Shown here one piece after another: positions 1 to 14,185 of a stretch of DNA of 64,000 bases. Position 1 is the stretch's first letter. The number at the start of each line of letters is the position of its first letter. Position numbers and translations under genes: made by a program. The notes under the pieces were generated by a model. That model was not told where the DNA came from and made no database searches. It worked only from the letters and a program-made list of their open reading frames with translations. The stretch comes from Geodermatophilus marinus (lineage in GTDB: Bacteria; Actinomycetota; Actinomycetes; Mycobacteriales; Geodermatophilaceae), in assembly GCF_003428645.1 (NCBI RefSeq), contig NZ_QVQH01000007.1, forward strand, positions 179,242 through 243,241, read 5' to 3'.

Positions 1-413
1 ACCTCCCCGCGCTCGCGGTCCACCCGCAGCGCCTCGCCCAGCCGGGTCTCCGGGTGCTCCTCGCCCGGCAGGACGCGGCTCACCGACTCGCCCTCGTCGA
101 GGCAGAAGGCCGCCAGGTAGACCAGCTCCCGCACCGCCGGGTGCACGCCGGCCGCGGTGATCACCGCGCCGCCGTAGGAGTGGCCCACCAGCACCGCGGG
201 GCGGCCCAGGCCGTCGAGCACGTCGCGCACCACCCGGGTGTCGGTGGCGAGGTCGGTGAGCGGCAGCTCCACGGCGACGGCGTCCACCCCCCGGCCGGTC
301 AGCGCGGCCTGCACGGCGTCCCAGCTCCAGGCCCCGTGCCAGAGCCCGTGCACCAGCACGGCCACCGGGCTGCCCGTCGTCGCGTCGTCCGTCCGGTCGT
401 CCACGGGCCCCAT
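1..413 (-). CDS. alpha/beta hydrolase, partial (C-terminus outside window)
   Basis: The N-terminal ~137 residues of an alpha/beta-hydrolase of the EstC/salicylate-esterase type are present; the gene runs off the left edge. The oxyanion-hole motif VLVHGLWHGAWSW is near residue 20, and the nucleophile elbow GHSYGG, with the catalytic Ser, is near residue 76. The acid and His residues lie outside the window. The ATG at 413 follows a short acidic lead. Family membership is clear; the substrate cannot be told. It is probably a cytoplasmic esterase, since no signal peptide is visible. Confidence 0.85.
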   Translation of the reverse strand, partial: MGPVDDRTDDATTGSPVAVLVHGLWHGAWSWDAVQAALTGRGVDAVAVELPLTDLATDTRVVRDVLDGLGRPAVLVGHSYGGAVITAAGVHPAVRELVYLAAFCLDEGESVSRVLPGEEHPETRLGEALRVDRERGE

Positions 414-522
414 CCAACGCCACCGGCCCGCGCGGCCGGCGCAGGTGGCTCCTCAGGTGGGCCGTCCGCCGCCGGCGTCCGTGCCCGGAACGGGCGGTGC
501 GGACCGCGGCCGGGGCGGCGAC

Positions 523-552
523 CGGCCGGGCGCCGGCGCAGGCGCCCGGCCG
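523..552 (-). terminator. perfect 12-bp inverted repeat, likely terminator
   Basis: The arms CGGCCGGGCGCC (523-534) and its exact complement (541-552) enclose a 6-nt loop. The hairpin lies just past the stop of the minus-strand gene ending at 559. It has no T-tract, as is usual for terminators in high-GC actinobacteria. Confidence 0.6.
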
Positions 553-558
553 CCGGAT

Positions 559-888
559 TCAGCGGACGTGCTGCTCGACGGCGTACACGACCAGCAGCAA
601 CGGCCCGAAGGAGCCGAGGACCCCGCAGACCAGCCCGGCGGTCGCCCACCGCGCCCGGCGCCCGCGCCGGCGGCGCAGCACCAGGGCGACCGCGCTGAGC
701 GCGGCCCCGAGCGCCGAGACGAGCAGCCCGAGGGTGAACGCCGCCAACAGCACCCCCGACCAGAAGCCGATCACCAGCAGCAGCCCGGTCAGCCCGGTGG
801 CGAAGCCGGCGACCTCCAGCCCCGATCCCTGGGGCCGCGTGGCCCGACCGGGCCGGGTCCCCGCGGGCTCCGGCCCGTCGTGCGCCAC
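559..888 (-). CDS. small DUF4190-like membrane protein
   Basis: This 109-residue protein has an N-terminal soluble stretch, two or three hydrophobic segments (FATGLTGLLLVIGFWSGVLLAAF, then LGLLVSALGAALSAVALVL, then ATAGLVCGVLGSFGPLLLVVY) and an Arg-rich loop between the last two. This matches small DUF4190-type actinobacterial membrane proteins of unknown role. The GTG at 888 was chosen because GGAG lies 8 nt before it. It sits 14 nt downstream of the DUF5709 gene on the same strand, so the two may be co-transcribed. A hairpin follows the stop. Confidence 0.65.
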   Translation of the reverse strand: MAHDGPEPAGTRPGRATRPQGSGLEVAGFATGLTGLLLVIGFWSGVLLAAFTLGLLVSALGAALSAVALVLRRRRGRRARWATAGLVCGVLGSFGPLLLVVYAVEQHVR

Positions 889-902
889 GTGACCGGCTCC
901 GG

Positions 903-1349
903 TCAGCGCTCGCCGGTCACCAGGTGGACGGCGGCCTCCTCGGCGGACGCGGCGCCGCCGGCGTACCCGCGGTCGCGGGCGTGCAGCTCCGGCTCGTCGT
1001 CCGGACCGCTGCCCTCGTCGTCCTCGGTGAGCCGGCCGGCGCGGACGTCCCCGACCTCGTCGTCGAGCAGCTCCCCGTCGGTGTCGGTGGCGTCGCCGAG
1101 CCCGTCGCCGTCCTGCGGGGCCTCGTCGGGCAGCTCCCGCGCCAGGCGGGCGGCCAGGCCCTCCCCGGCCGACTCCTCCGCACCGGTCGTCCCCCAGTCC
1201 TCGACCGCCCAGGGGCGCTCGGCCGGGGACCACCCCTCGTCCAGCGGGTCGACGCCCCGGTCGGCGAGGCTGTCCTCGGGGTCGAGGACGCCGGAGTCGT
1301 TCTCGCCGTCGAGGTCGTCGGGGGTCAGCTCGCCCGGCTGCGTGTCCAC
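903..1349 (-). CDS. DUF5709 family acidic protein
   Basis: This 148-residue protein is very acidic and hydrophilic. It has no signal peptide or membrane segment. The pattern DPEDSLADRGVDPLDEGWSPAERPWAVEDWGTT, then a 'GEGLAARLARELPDE' segment, is the hallmark of the actinobacterial DUF5709 family, whose function is unknown. The low-complexity Asp/Glu composition suggests intrinsic disorder. It is probably the first gene of a two-gene unit with the downstream membrane protein. Confidence 0.8.
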   Translation of the reverse strand: MDTQPGELTPDDLDGENDSGVLDPEDSLADRGVDPLDEGWSPAERPWAVEDWGTTGAEESAGEGLAARLARELPDEAPQDGDGLGDATDTDGELLDDEVGDVRAGRLTEDDEGSGPDDEPELHARDRGYAGGAASAEEAAVHLVTGER

Positions 1350-1484
1350 GGGGCGCTCCTCTCGGGGTGGCGGGGCCGTGCCAGGTGCCCGGCGGGCCCG
1401 TGCCGTCGTCGTCGACGACCCCGCCGATCATGGCGGAGGACCGCACCGGGCGGGTGCCCCTCCGACGCGGGTGCCGCGGTGGGC

Positions 1485-1647
1485 GTGCGACGGGTGCGCG
1501 TGCTGTTCGTCTGCACGGGGAACACCTGCCGATCGCCCACCGCGGAGGGGGGTGGTGCGCCACCTGCTGGCCGAGGAGAGGACGGTCGGCGCCGTCGAGG
1601 TCGACAGCGCCGGCACCGGCGGCCGGCACGCCGGCGGGTACGCCTGA
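1485..1647 (+). pseudogene. truncated, frameshifted low-MW protein tyrosine phosphatase/arsenate reductase fragment
   Basis: Reading from GTG 1485 gives the complete P-loop signature LFVCTGNTCRSPTAEG (CX5R: Cys-Thr-Gly-Asn-Thr-Cys-Arg). The frame then goes wrong in a run of Gs (about 1546-1553). In the next frame the family continues as VVRHLLAEE...VEVDSAGTGGRHAGGYA and stops at 1647. Intact members are ~150 residues; here only ~54 codons survive, and the C-terminal DPY-type acid loop is gone. I call it a decayed gene rather than a functional small protein. Confidence 0.7.
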
Positions 1648-1714
1648 CCCCGTCCGCCCCCACCCGCCACTCGCGTGACACGGGGCCGACACGAGCCCGT
1701 GGCACTGTGGGATC

Positions 1715-4444
1715 GTGCCTCCCGCAGTCCCCGGCGCTCCGTTCGAGCCGCGCACCGCCCCTCCCGGCCCCCAGGACGCGGGCGGTCCCCGCAGTGCCGA
1801 GCACGCCCGCCTGGCCGGGTCCGCCGACATGTCGGCGCCGTGGCGGCTGTGGGGGCCCTACCTCGCCGGCCGCCAGTGGGGCACGGTGCGCGAGGACTAC
1901 TCCGGGGACGGCGACGCGTGGTCGTCCTTCCCGTTCGACCACGCGCACGCCCGCGCCTACCGGTGGGGTGAGGACGGCCTCGGCGGCATCTGCGACCGCT
2001 ACGGCTTCCTCAACTTTTCGGTCGCCCTCTGGAACGGGAAGGACCCCGTCCTCAAGGAGCGGCTGTTCGGCCTCACCAACGAGGAGGGCAACCACGGGGA
2101 GGACGCCAAGGAGTACTGGTGGGCCGTCGACGGCACGCCCACCCACTCCTGGATGCAGTGGCTCTACCGCTACCCGCAGGCCGAGTTCCCCTACGAGGAG
2201 CTGCGCCGCGTCAACGCCGAGCGGTCCCGGCTGGAGCGCGAGTACGAGCTGGCCGACACCGGCGTCCTCGACGAGGACCGCTTCTTCGACGTCCAGGTCA
2301 CCTACGCCAAGGCCGCCCCGGACGACGTCTGCATCGTCGTCACCGCCACCAACCACGGCCCCGACCCCGCACCCCTGCACCTGCTGCCGCAGGTGTGGTT
2401 CCGCAACACCTGGTCGTGGGGCGGGGACAAGCGGCAGGGCGTGCTCACCCAGCTCCTGGCGCCGACGCTCACCGTCTCCGGCCTGGAGGCGGTCGAGGCC
2501 GAGCACGGCTTCCTGGGCCGCTACCACCTGGCCGCAGAGGGCGACCCCGTCGTCCTCTGCTGCGACAACGAGACCGACGCCGTGACGCTCTTCGGCGCCG
2601 AGCGCAACGCCAGCCGGTACCCCAAGGACGGGATCGACCGCCGGGTCGTGCACGGCGACGAGTCGCGGATCAACCCCTCGGACTCCGGCACCAAGGCCGC
2701 CTTCTGGTACCGGTGGGACGCCGTCGGGCCGGGGGAGAGCGTCAGCGTGCGGCTGCGGCTGCGCCGTGCGGCCCCGGACGAGGACGTCTTCGGCCCCGGG
2801 TTCGACGCGGTGCTGGCCGACCGCCGCGCCGAGGCCGACGACTTCTACGCCTCGGTCATCCACGAGAGCCTCTCCGACGAGGACCGGCACGTCGCCCGCC
2901 GCGCCTACGCGGGCCTGCTGTGGACCAAGCAGCTCTACCGCTTCGACGTCGCGCAGTGGCTCGACGGCGATCCCGACTTCCACGCCCCGGAGGCGCGGCG
3001 CCGGCGGGGACGGCGGAACACCGGCTGGCGGCACCTGGCGCTGGCCGACGTCATCTCCATGCCCGACGAGTGGGAGTACCCGTGGTTCGCCGCGTGGGAC
3101 ACCGCCTTCCACTGCATCCCGCTGGCCCACGTCGACCCGGACTTCGCCAAGGAGCAGCTGGTGCTCATGTGCCGGGAGTGGGCGATGCACCCCAACGGCC
3201 AGCTGCCGGCCTACGAGTGGGCCTTCGGCGACGTCAACCCGCCGGTGCACGCCTGGGCGGCCTGGCACGTCTACCGCATCGACGGCTACCGCGACCAGCA
3301 GTTCCTGGTCCGGGTGTTCACCAAGCTGCTGCTCAACTTCTCCTGGTGGGTCAACCGCAAGGACGCCGGCGGGTCGAACGTCTTCGAGGGCGGCTTCCTC
3401 GGGATGGACAACATCGCCCTGTTCGACCGCTCGGCGCCGCTGCCCCCGGGCTACCGGCTCGAGCAGTCGGACGCGACGAGCTGGATGGCGTTCTACTGCC
3501 AGCAGATGCTCAAGATCGCGCTGGAGCTGTCCCGGTTCGACCAGGCCTGGGACGGGACGGCGACCAAGTTCTTCGAGCACTTCCTCGCCATCGCCCAGGC
3601 GATGAACGCCTTCGGCTCGCACGAGGTGTCGCTGTGGCACGAGGAGGACGGCTTCTTCTACGACGTCCTCGTCGCCCCGGACGGCACGGCCGAGCCGCTG
3701 CAGGTGCGCTCCATGGTCGGGCTGCTGCCGATCCTGGGGGTCACCGAGATCCCGCGGTGGGTGGCCCAGCTGCCCGACGTCGCGGAGCGGGTGCGCTGGC
3801 TGCAGCGGCGCCGGCCCGAGCTGATGCGGCCGCTGCGCAGCCGGTCCGGGCCCGAGGGGCGCAAGATGCTGCTCTCGCTGGTCGGGGAGGAGCGGCTGGC
3901 GCGCATCCTGCAGCGGATGTTCGACACCGACGAGTTCCTGTCGCCCTACGGCATCCGGTCGCTGTCCAAGGCCACCGGTCAGGTGTTCGCCCAGGTCGGC
4001 GGCCGGGACGTCTCCATCGAGTACGAGCCGGGGGAGTCACGCACCAAGCTCTTCGGCGGGAACTCGAACTGGCGCGGCCCGGTGTGGTTCCCGGTCAACG
4101 TGCTGCTCGCCGACAAGCTGCGCACGCTCGGCCGGTACTACGGTGACGCGTTCACCATCGAGATCCCGACCGGGTCCGGCCACCGCTGCACCCTCGTCGA
4201 GGCCGCCGACCTCGTCGACAACAGCCTCACCGCGCTGTTCCGGCCGGTGGGCGGCAAGCGACCGGCCGACGGCAAGCGGATCGAGTCCAGCGACTCGGAC
4301 CTCTGGCGGGAGCACCCGACGTTCAGCGAGTTCTTCGACGGCGACACCGGCGAGGGCCTGGGCGCCACCCACCAGACCGGCTGGACGGCGCTGGTGGCGC
4401 ACCTGCTCAACCCGCGGCTGCCCCCGGACCCGCGCTTCACCTGA
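1715..4444 (+). CDS. GH63/MGH1-like glucosidase
   Basis: This is a 909-residue (alpha/alpha)6-barrel glycosidase of the actinobacterial 'glucosidase' group related to GH63 (mannosyl-oligosaccharide glucosidase/YgjK-like). Typical features are the N-terminal WGPYLAGRQWGTVREDYS, 'GGICDRYGFLNFSVALWNGKDP', the central 'DEWEYPWFAAWDTAFH', 'GQLPAYEWAFGDVNPPVHAWAAW' with the probable acid residues, and 'GNSNWRGPVWFPVN' near the C-terminus. There is no signal peptide, so it is predicted cytoplasmic, acting on an alpha-glucoside or glucosylglycerate-like compound (inferred). GTG 1715 gives the longest product; the ATG codon of 'MSAPWRLWG' (residue 39) is an alternative start just before the conserved core. 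It is monocistronic, and a riboswitch region follows. Confidence 0.85.
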   Translation: MPPAVPGAPFEPRTAPPGPQDAGGPRSAEHARLAGSADMSAPWRLWGPYLAGRQWGTVREDYSGDGDAWSSFPFDHAHARAYRWGEDGLGGICDRYGFLNFSVALWNGKDPVLKERLFGLTNEEGNHGEDAKEYWWAVDGTPTHSWMQWLYRYPQAEFPYEELRRVNAERSRLEREYELADTGVLDEDRFFDVQVTYAKAAPDDVCIVVTATNHGPDPAPLHLLPQVWFRNTWSWGGDKRQGVLTQLLAPTLTVSGLEAVEAEHGFLGRYHLAAEGDPVVLCCDNETDAVTLFGAERNASRYPKDGIDRRVVHGDESRINPSDSGTKAAFWYRWDAVGPGESVSVRLRLRRAAPDEDVFGPGFDAVLADRRAEADDFYASVIHESLSDEDRHVARRAYAGLLWTKQLYRFDVAQWLDGDPDFHAPEARRRRGRRNTGWRHLALADVISMPDEWEYPWFAAWDTAFHCIPLAHVDPDFAKEQLVLMCREWAMHPNGQLPAYEWAFGDVNPPVHAWAAWHVYRIDGYRDQQFLVRVFTKLLLNFSWWVNRKDAGGSNVFEGGFLGMDNIALFDRSAPLPPGYRLEQSDATSWMAFYCQQMLKIALELSRFDQAWDGTATKFFEHFLAIAQAMNAFGSHEVSLWHEEDGFFYDVLVAPDGTAEPLQVRSMVGLLPILGVTEIPRWVAQLPDVAERVRWLQRRRPELMRPLRSRSGPEGRKMLLSLVGEERLARILQRMFDTDEFLSPYGIRSLSKATGQVFAQVGGRDVSIEYEPGESRTKLFGGNSNWRGPVWFPVNVLLADKLRTLGRYYGDAFTIEIPTGSGHRCTLVEAADLVDNSLTALFRPVGGKRPADGKRIESSDSDLWREHPTFSEFFDGDTGEGLGATHQTGWTALVAHLLNPRLPPDPRFT

Positions 4445-4484
4445 CCGGGCCCTGGCGGTGACCCCTGCTCGACCAGGACGGTGA

Positions 4485-6227
<1,743 letters not shown>

Positions 6228-6304
6228 CGCGTCCCCGTGCGGGCACCCCCGCGCAGACGTCCTAGACATCTGTTGCGGCGCCGATCCGGTACCCGCATGC
6301 TTCA

Positions 6305-6349
6305 GGCGGGCGGGGCCCTGGGCGTGGTCCCGGGTGAGCCCCGCCCGCC
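6305..6349 (+). terminator. 12-bp perfect hairpin after the rpf gene
   Basis: GGCGGGCGGGGC (6305-6316) pairs exactly with 6338-6349, and an inner CCTGGG/CCCGGG stem extends it. It lies 78 nt past the stop at 6227. There is no T-tract. Confidence 0.6.
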
Positions 6350-6406
6350 AGACGGCAGCGGATCGATGTGTGGGGCGCATCGCTCCGGGTAACCATGAGC
6401 ATGAAA

Positions 6407-6446
6407 CCGGCCCCGGCGTGGTCGTGCAGTCCCCGCGCCGGGGCCG
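6407..6446 (+). other. second GC-rich inverted repeat in the 6228-6559 gap
   Basis: CGGCCCCGGCG and CGCCGGGGCCG face each other across ~17 nt. Together with the hairpin at 6305 it fills most of the 330-nt gene-free stretch. No convincing ORF is present there. It could be a backup terminator or part of a small RNA. Confidence 0.35.
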
Positions 6447-6545
6447 TGCCGTGTCCGGGGTCTGCCGGGGCCAGGGCCTGCCGGGGCCGGGGCCTGCCGC
6501 CGGGCGGGCCCGACGGCCACCCCCGGCGCCCCCGCGGCCCGCCGC

Positions 6546-6551
6546 TAGGGT
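6546..6551 (+). promoter_or_regulatory. leaderless-type -10 box
   Basis: TAGGGT lies 8 nt before the ATG at 6560, and no Shine-Dalgarno is present, as expected for a leaderless actinobacterial transcript. Confidence 0.45.
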
Positions 6552-6559
6552 CGGTGCCC

Positions 6560-7183
6560 ATGCCGTCGAGTCCACCGCGCGAGGCCACCGCGGACACCGT
6601 CCGGGACCTCGGGCTGCCCACCCGGACGGTCAGCGCGCTGACCCGGGCCGGGGTGACCCGCACCGAGCAGCTGGCCGCGCTGACCCGGCGGGAGCTCGCC
6701 GCCATCGACGGCGTCGGCCCGGGGGCGATCGCGGCCATCCGCGCCGTCGTCCCCGAGCCGCCCGGCCGGCTCGCCCCGGGAGGCCGGCCCGCGCCGCTCC
6801 CCGGCATGCCCGGCGCCGCGGACGACGGCCCGGACGACGGCCCCGACGACGGCCCGGCCTCGCCGGCCATCCCGTCGTTCGCGTCGCTGCGCGGCTCGTG
6901 GCGGCCGGCGGTCGACGCGCTCGTCGGCGGCGGCCCGGCGCCCGCGCCGCCATCGGGGGAGCGGGGTGCAGGGGAGCCGGGCCCGCCCGAGCCCCGGGCG
7001 CAGGAGCAGGACCCGCCCGGGCCCGGTGCGGGGCAGCGGCGTCCGCAGGCACCCCGGCCGCCGGAGTACGCCGACCTCGTGGTGCTCGGCGTGCGCCTGG
7101 TCCAGGCCGCCGCGGCAGTGCCGTTCCGGGTCGTGCGGTGGTCGGTGTGCGCCCCGGTCCGGTGGCTCGGCGCGCGCCGCTGA
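6560..7183 (+). CDS. helix-hairpin-helix / RpoA-CTD-like domain protein
   Basis: 207 residues. The N-terminal ~60 residues (VRDLGLPTRTVSALTRAGVTRTEQLAALTRRELAAIDGVGPGAIAAIRAVV) match the helix-hairpin-helix fold shared by the RNA polymerase alpha C-terminal domain and DNA-repair HhH domains, with the GVGPGAI hairpin. A long Pro/Gly/Asp-rich disordered region follows, then a short hydrophobic or amphipathic C-terminus (VRLVQAAAAVPFRVVRWSV). It probably binds DNA or a protein partner; the role is unknown. The start is fixed by a leaderless -10 (6546) and by the beginning of homology. It sits alone between the two riboswitch genes. Confidence 0.65.
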   Translation: MPSSPPREATADTVRDLGLPTRTVSALTRAGVTRTEQLAALTRRELAAIDGVGPGAIAAIRAVVPEPPGRLAPGGRPAPLPGMPGAADDGPDDGPDDGPASPAIPSFASLRGSWRPAVDALVGGGPAPAPPSGERGAGEPGPPEPRAQEQDPPGPGAGQRRPQAPRPPEYADLVVLGVRLVQAAAAVPFRVVRWSVCAPVRWLGARR

Positions 7184-7248
7184 CGCCGGCGCCCGGACCG
7201 GAGCGGAACACCGCGACGACCGTCACTTGACGAATCGACGATCGCCGA

Positions 7249-7277
7249 TTGTCACGAGTCGATAACGCGTCTACGGT
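7249..7277 (+). promoter_or_regulatory. sigma70-type promoter for second riboswitch transcript
   Basis: TTGTCA (7249-7254) and TACGGT (7272-7277) are separated by 17 nt, just upstream of the predicted aptamer. This is a good housekeeping-type match. Confidence 0.55.
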
Positions 7278-7289
7278 GAGCCGGTCCGG

Positions 7290-7465
7290 TCGGTCGATCC
7301 GTCCCCATCCGGGGGCCCGGCCGGGCGCCGCCGAGTCGCCCCCCGGGGCGAGCCGGGGACCCACCGCAGTTCTGGGGTGAATCCGCCCCGGGCGTCCCGC
7401 CCGGGCCGGTAGGGCCGCTTCCCGCCCGAACCCGTCAGCTAACCCGGTAGGCGGCTCCAGGGAGA
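7290..7465 (+). ncRNA. second ydaO-type c-di-AMP riboswitch
   Basis: It has the same ordered elements as the riboswitch at 4625: CCGGGGACCCACCGC (from 7353), GGGGTGAATCC (7374-7384), and the 3' block CCCGAACCCGTCAGCTAACC (from 7424). A strong AGGAG site follows at about 7465. Two copies within 3 kb control two proteins that share a C-terminal domain, so both probably respond to c-di-AMP. Confidence 0.87.
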
Positions 7466-7479
7466 AGGAGAGCCGCCCG

Positions 7480-7536
7480 ATGGCGTGCCCGCGCACCGCA
7501 CCAGCCCGTCGTACCCGGGTGGCCCCCCGCCACTGA
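7480..7536 (+). CDS. possible 18-residue leader ORF after the riboswitch
   Basis: An ATG at 7480 sits ~10 nt after GAGAAGGAG, the strongest Shine-Dalgarno in this stretch, and opens an 18-codon Arg/Pro-rich ORF ending TGA at 7536. It is in the same frame as the main gene that starts at 7714, but a stop intervenes. It may be a translated leader that couples or attenuates expression, or the original start of a since-shortened gene. There is no homology evidence. Confidence 0.35.
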   Translation: MACPRTAPARRTRVAPRH

Positions 7537-7713
7537 CCCGGCGCGACCGGCCCGGCCTCTCCACCGCACCCGAGCACCCCCGCTCGACCGGCTCCCCCCG
7601 GCTGCCCCGGTGGGCCCGTGCCCGAGGACGGTCGCCGCCTCCGCCCGACCGCACCCCGCCGCAGCGGCGCGCCCCTGCCCGCCGCTGCGCCCGCACCCCC
7701 GGAGCACCCCCGC

Positions 7714-8637
7714 ATGGACCCCCGCACCACCACCATCGGACGTCGGCGCCGCGCCCTGCGCCGCCCGCCGGTGCGCCGCCGTCCCGCCCTGCTGCTCGGC
7801 GTCGCCGCCGCCGGCGCGCTCACCGTCAGCGTGCTCACCGGCACCGGCCCGGCCGCGCAGGCCGAGGCCGGGACGGCGGAGACCGCCAGCAGCCGCTCGG
7901 TCGACGTCGCCGAGGAGCTCGGGCTGCCCGGCGAGGCCGCGCCCCCCGCCGAGGCCGTGCCCGCGCCCGACCTGGAGGCGCTCGAGCAGCTCACCGCCAG
8001 CCGCAGCACCCGGCAGGCCGACCGCAGTGCCGCCCAGCAGGCCCAGGCCGCGGCCGACCAGGCCGAGCTGGACCGCCGGGCCGCCGAGGAGGCCGCCCGC
8101 GCCGCCGAGGCCGAGGCGGCCGCGCAGGCAGAGGAGGCGGCCGCGCAGGCCGCGGCGCAGGCGCAGGAGGCCGAGGCGCAGCAGTCCGGGGAGCAGGAGG
8201 CCCAGGCGCCGGCCGCGAGCACCCCGGCACCCGCCGCGGCTCCGCCGCCGGCCGCGTCGGGCACCGCCGCGCCGGCCGGGGCCGCGCGCGTCACCAACAC
8301 CGCCGGGGTGATCAAGCCGGTGGCGCAGGCCGCCGCCGACGCCGTCGTCACCCACGTCCCGGGCGCCGCCGGCATCACCATCGGCGGCACCCGCGCCAGC
8401 GCGGCCGACCCGGGCGGGCACCCCTCGGGTCTGGCCCTGGACTACATGTGCACCCCGGCCCTCGGTGACGCGATCGTCGCCTACCACCGCGCCCACTGGG
8501 ACGAGCTCGGCGTCGACTACCTCATCTGGCAGCAGCGGATGCTCAGCTCGCCGGACGGCGCGTGGAAGCCGATGGCCGACCGCGGCAGCGCCACGGCCAA
8601 CCACCTCGACCACGTCCACGTGAACTACGTGGGCTGA
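7714..8637 (+). CDS. secreted coiled-coil protein with ARB_07466-like C-terminal domain
   Basis: 307 residues. A basic N-terminus (RRRRALRRPPVRRRP) and a hydrophobic segment ending in AAQA form a signal peptide or anchor. An Ala/Glu/Gln coiled coil follows (about 110-180), then an Ala/Pro linker, then a ~115-residue ARB_07466-like domain nearly identical to that of the Rpf protein at 4809-6227 ([17 protein letters not shown]...NHLDHVHV). There is no Rpf or LysM domain. ATG 7714 has GGAG 9 nt upstream; it lies 250 nt beyond the riboswitch. It is probably a cell-wall protein co-regulated with the Rpf factor by c-di-AMP. Confidence 0.82.
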   Translation: MDPRTTTIGRRRRALRRPPVRRRPALLLGVAAAGALTVSVLTGTGPAAQAEAGTAETASSRSVDVAEELGLPGEAAPPAEAVPAPDLEALEQLTASRSTRQADRSAAQQAQAAADQAELDRRAAEEAARAAEAEAAAQAEEAAAQAAAQAQEAEAQQSGEQEAQAPAASTPAPAAAPPPAASGTAAPAGAARVTNTAGVIKPVAQAAADAVVTHVPGAAGITIGGTRASAADPGGHPSGLALDYMCTPALGDAIVAYHRAHWDELGVDYLIWQQRMLSSPDGAWKPMADRGSATANHLDHVHVNYVG

Positions 8638-8661
8638 CCCACCACCGGGCCCCGGCGGCGG

Positions 8662-12649
<3,988 letters not shown>

Positions 12650-12758
12650 TCGGACGGCGGGCCCCGCACCCGGCCCGCACCGGGCGCGGACCCCTGTCGG
12701 GGGCGCCGGGTCGGCGGCAGACTGGCATCCCCGCCCCTCCGAGCCGCCGGGAGGTCCC

Positions 12759-13280
12759 GTGCCCCGCAGGCAGGTGGTGCCGGCCGGCACCGGGACGGCG
12801 CGGCTCGCCCGCGTCGGAGCCGCCGGGGTGGCTGCCGTGGTCGTCGGTGTCGCCGGCTGCGACGCCGGTCTGGACGCCCAGACCGCCCAGGAGGTCCCCG
12901 ACACCCCGGGCGTCGACGGCTCGGTGGGCCAGGTCGACCTCGACGACGTCTACCTCGACTCCGGCTCGGACGTCGCGGCCGGCACGGAGGTCCCGCTGCG
13001 GGCGGCGCTGACCAACGAGGGCGAGTCCCCGGACACGCTGACCAGCGTCACCACGCCGGCGGCGCAGTCGGTGCAGCTGCTGGACGAGAACGGCGACCCG
13101 GCCACCGGCGGGATCCCGCTGCCGGCCGACGGCCAGGTGGACGCGACGACCGGCCCGCAGCGGATGCGGCTCGAGGGGGTCACCTCGACCATCGGGACGA
13201 CGGAGACGGTCCCGGTCACGTTCGTGTTCGCGACCGCCGGTGAGGTGCGCCTGGACGTGCCGGTCGGCACCGCCGGGTAA
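12759..13280 (+). CDS. lipoprotein, LpqE/copper-chaperone-like
   Basis: 173 residues. The signal peptide ends with the lipobox VAGC (Cys34), so the protein is predicted lipid-anchored on the outer face of the membrane. The ~140-residue mature part is beta-rich (VDLDDVYLDSGSDVAAGTEVPLRAALTNEGESPDTLTSVTTPAAQSVQLL) and resembles mycobacterial LpqE and the PCuAC-like fold. No Met/His copper ligands are obvious, so metal binding is doubtful. The GTG at 12759 has GGAGG 4-5 nt upstream. The next gene starts 8 nt after the stop. Confidence 0.7.
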   Translation: MPRRQVVPAGTGTARLARVGAAGVAAVVVGVAGCDAGLDAQTAQEVPDTPGVDGSVGQVDLDDVYLDSGSDVAAGTEVPLRAALTNEGESPDTLTSVTTPAAQSVQLLDENGDPATGGIPLPADGQVDATTGPQRMRLEGVTSTIGTTETVPVTFVFATAGEVRLDVPVGTAG

Positions 13281-13288
13281 CCGGTCGG

Positions 13289-14161
13289 GTGACCGGGCTC
13301 GCGGCCGCGCTGGCGCTGCTCGCGGCCCTGCTGTTCGCGGTGGCCTCGGCGGTCCAGCAGCGCTCGGCGGCCGACGTCCCCGACGAGCGCGCCCGCGGTC
13401 CGGCGCTCCTGCTCTCCCTCGTCCGACGCCCGCGGTGGTGGGCGGGCACGCTCAGCGACACGGCCGGGTACGCCGCCCAGGCGGCCGCGCTGGGCCTCGG
13501 CTCGCTGCTGCTGGTCCAGCCGCTGCTGGTCACCACGGTGCTGTTCGCGCTGCCCCTGGCCGCCCGGTGGGCGGGCCGGCGGCTGCGCCGGTCGGACTGG
13601 GCGTGGGCCGCGGCGCTCGCCCTCGCGCTGGCGGCCTTCGTGGTGACCGGCGAGCCCACCGCCGGCGCCGACCGCGCCGGCGTGCGGGAGTGGGCGCCGG
13701 CCCTGGTCGTCCTGGGCCTGCTGGTCGGCGCGTGCCTGCTCGGGGCCGCAGTCCGCCGCGGGCCGGTGCGGGCACTGCTGCTCGCCGTGGTCAGCGGGGT
13801 GGCCGCCGGCCTGGCCGCGGCGCTCACCAAGGGCGTGGTGAGCCTCCTCGACGACGGTGTCCCCGCCCTGCTGAGCAGCTGGGAGACCTGGCTGCTGGTC
13901 GTCGCCCTGGTCGGCGGGACGGTCGTGCAGCAGTCGGCGTACCAGGCCGGGGCCCTCGAGGCCTCGCTGCCGGCGATGACCGTCGGGGAACCGGTGGTCG
14001 CGGTCGCGCTCGGCATCGCCGTCCTCGGCGAGCACCTGCGGGCCGGCGGCACGGAGTGGGTGCTGGTCGGGGTGCTGGTCGCCGTCATGGCCGCCGCCAC
14101 CCTGGCCCTGGCGCGCGCCGCGGCCAGGAGCGCGCCCCCGGTGCCGGCCGCGGTGCCCTGA
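13289..14161 (+). CDS. DMT-superfamily (EamA-like) membrane transporter
   Basis: 290 residues with about nine or ten hydrophobic segments in two repeated halves, and a GEP motif near the end (MTVGEPVVAVALGIAVLGEHL), as in actinobacterial DMT-family permeases. It has no enzyme domain. The GTG start at 13289 lies 8 nt after the lipoprotein stop, so the two probably form one operon. The substrate is unknown. Confidence 0.8.
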   Translation: MTGLAAALALLAALLFAVASAVQQRSAADVPDERARGPALLLSLVRRPRWWAGTLSDTAGYAAQAAALGLGSLLLVQPLLVTTVLFALPLAARWAGRRLRRSDWAWAAALALALAAFVVTGEPTAGADRAGVREWAPALVVLGLLVGACLLGAAVRRGPVRALLLAVVSGVAAGLAAALTKGVVSLLDDGVPALLSSWETWLLVVALVGGTVVQQSAYQAGALEASLPAMTVGEPVVAVALGIAVLGEHLRAGGTEWVLVGVLVAVMAAATLALARAAARSAPPVPAAVP

Positions 14162-14185
14162 GGAACGCGGTGCCCTGGGACCCGG

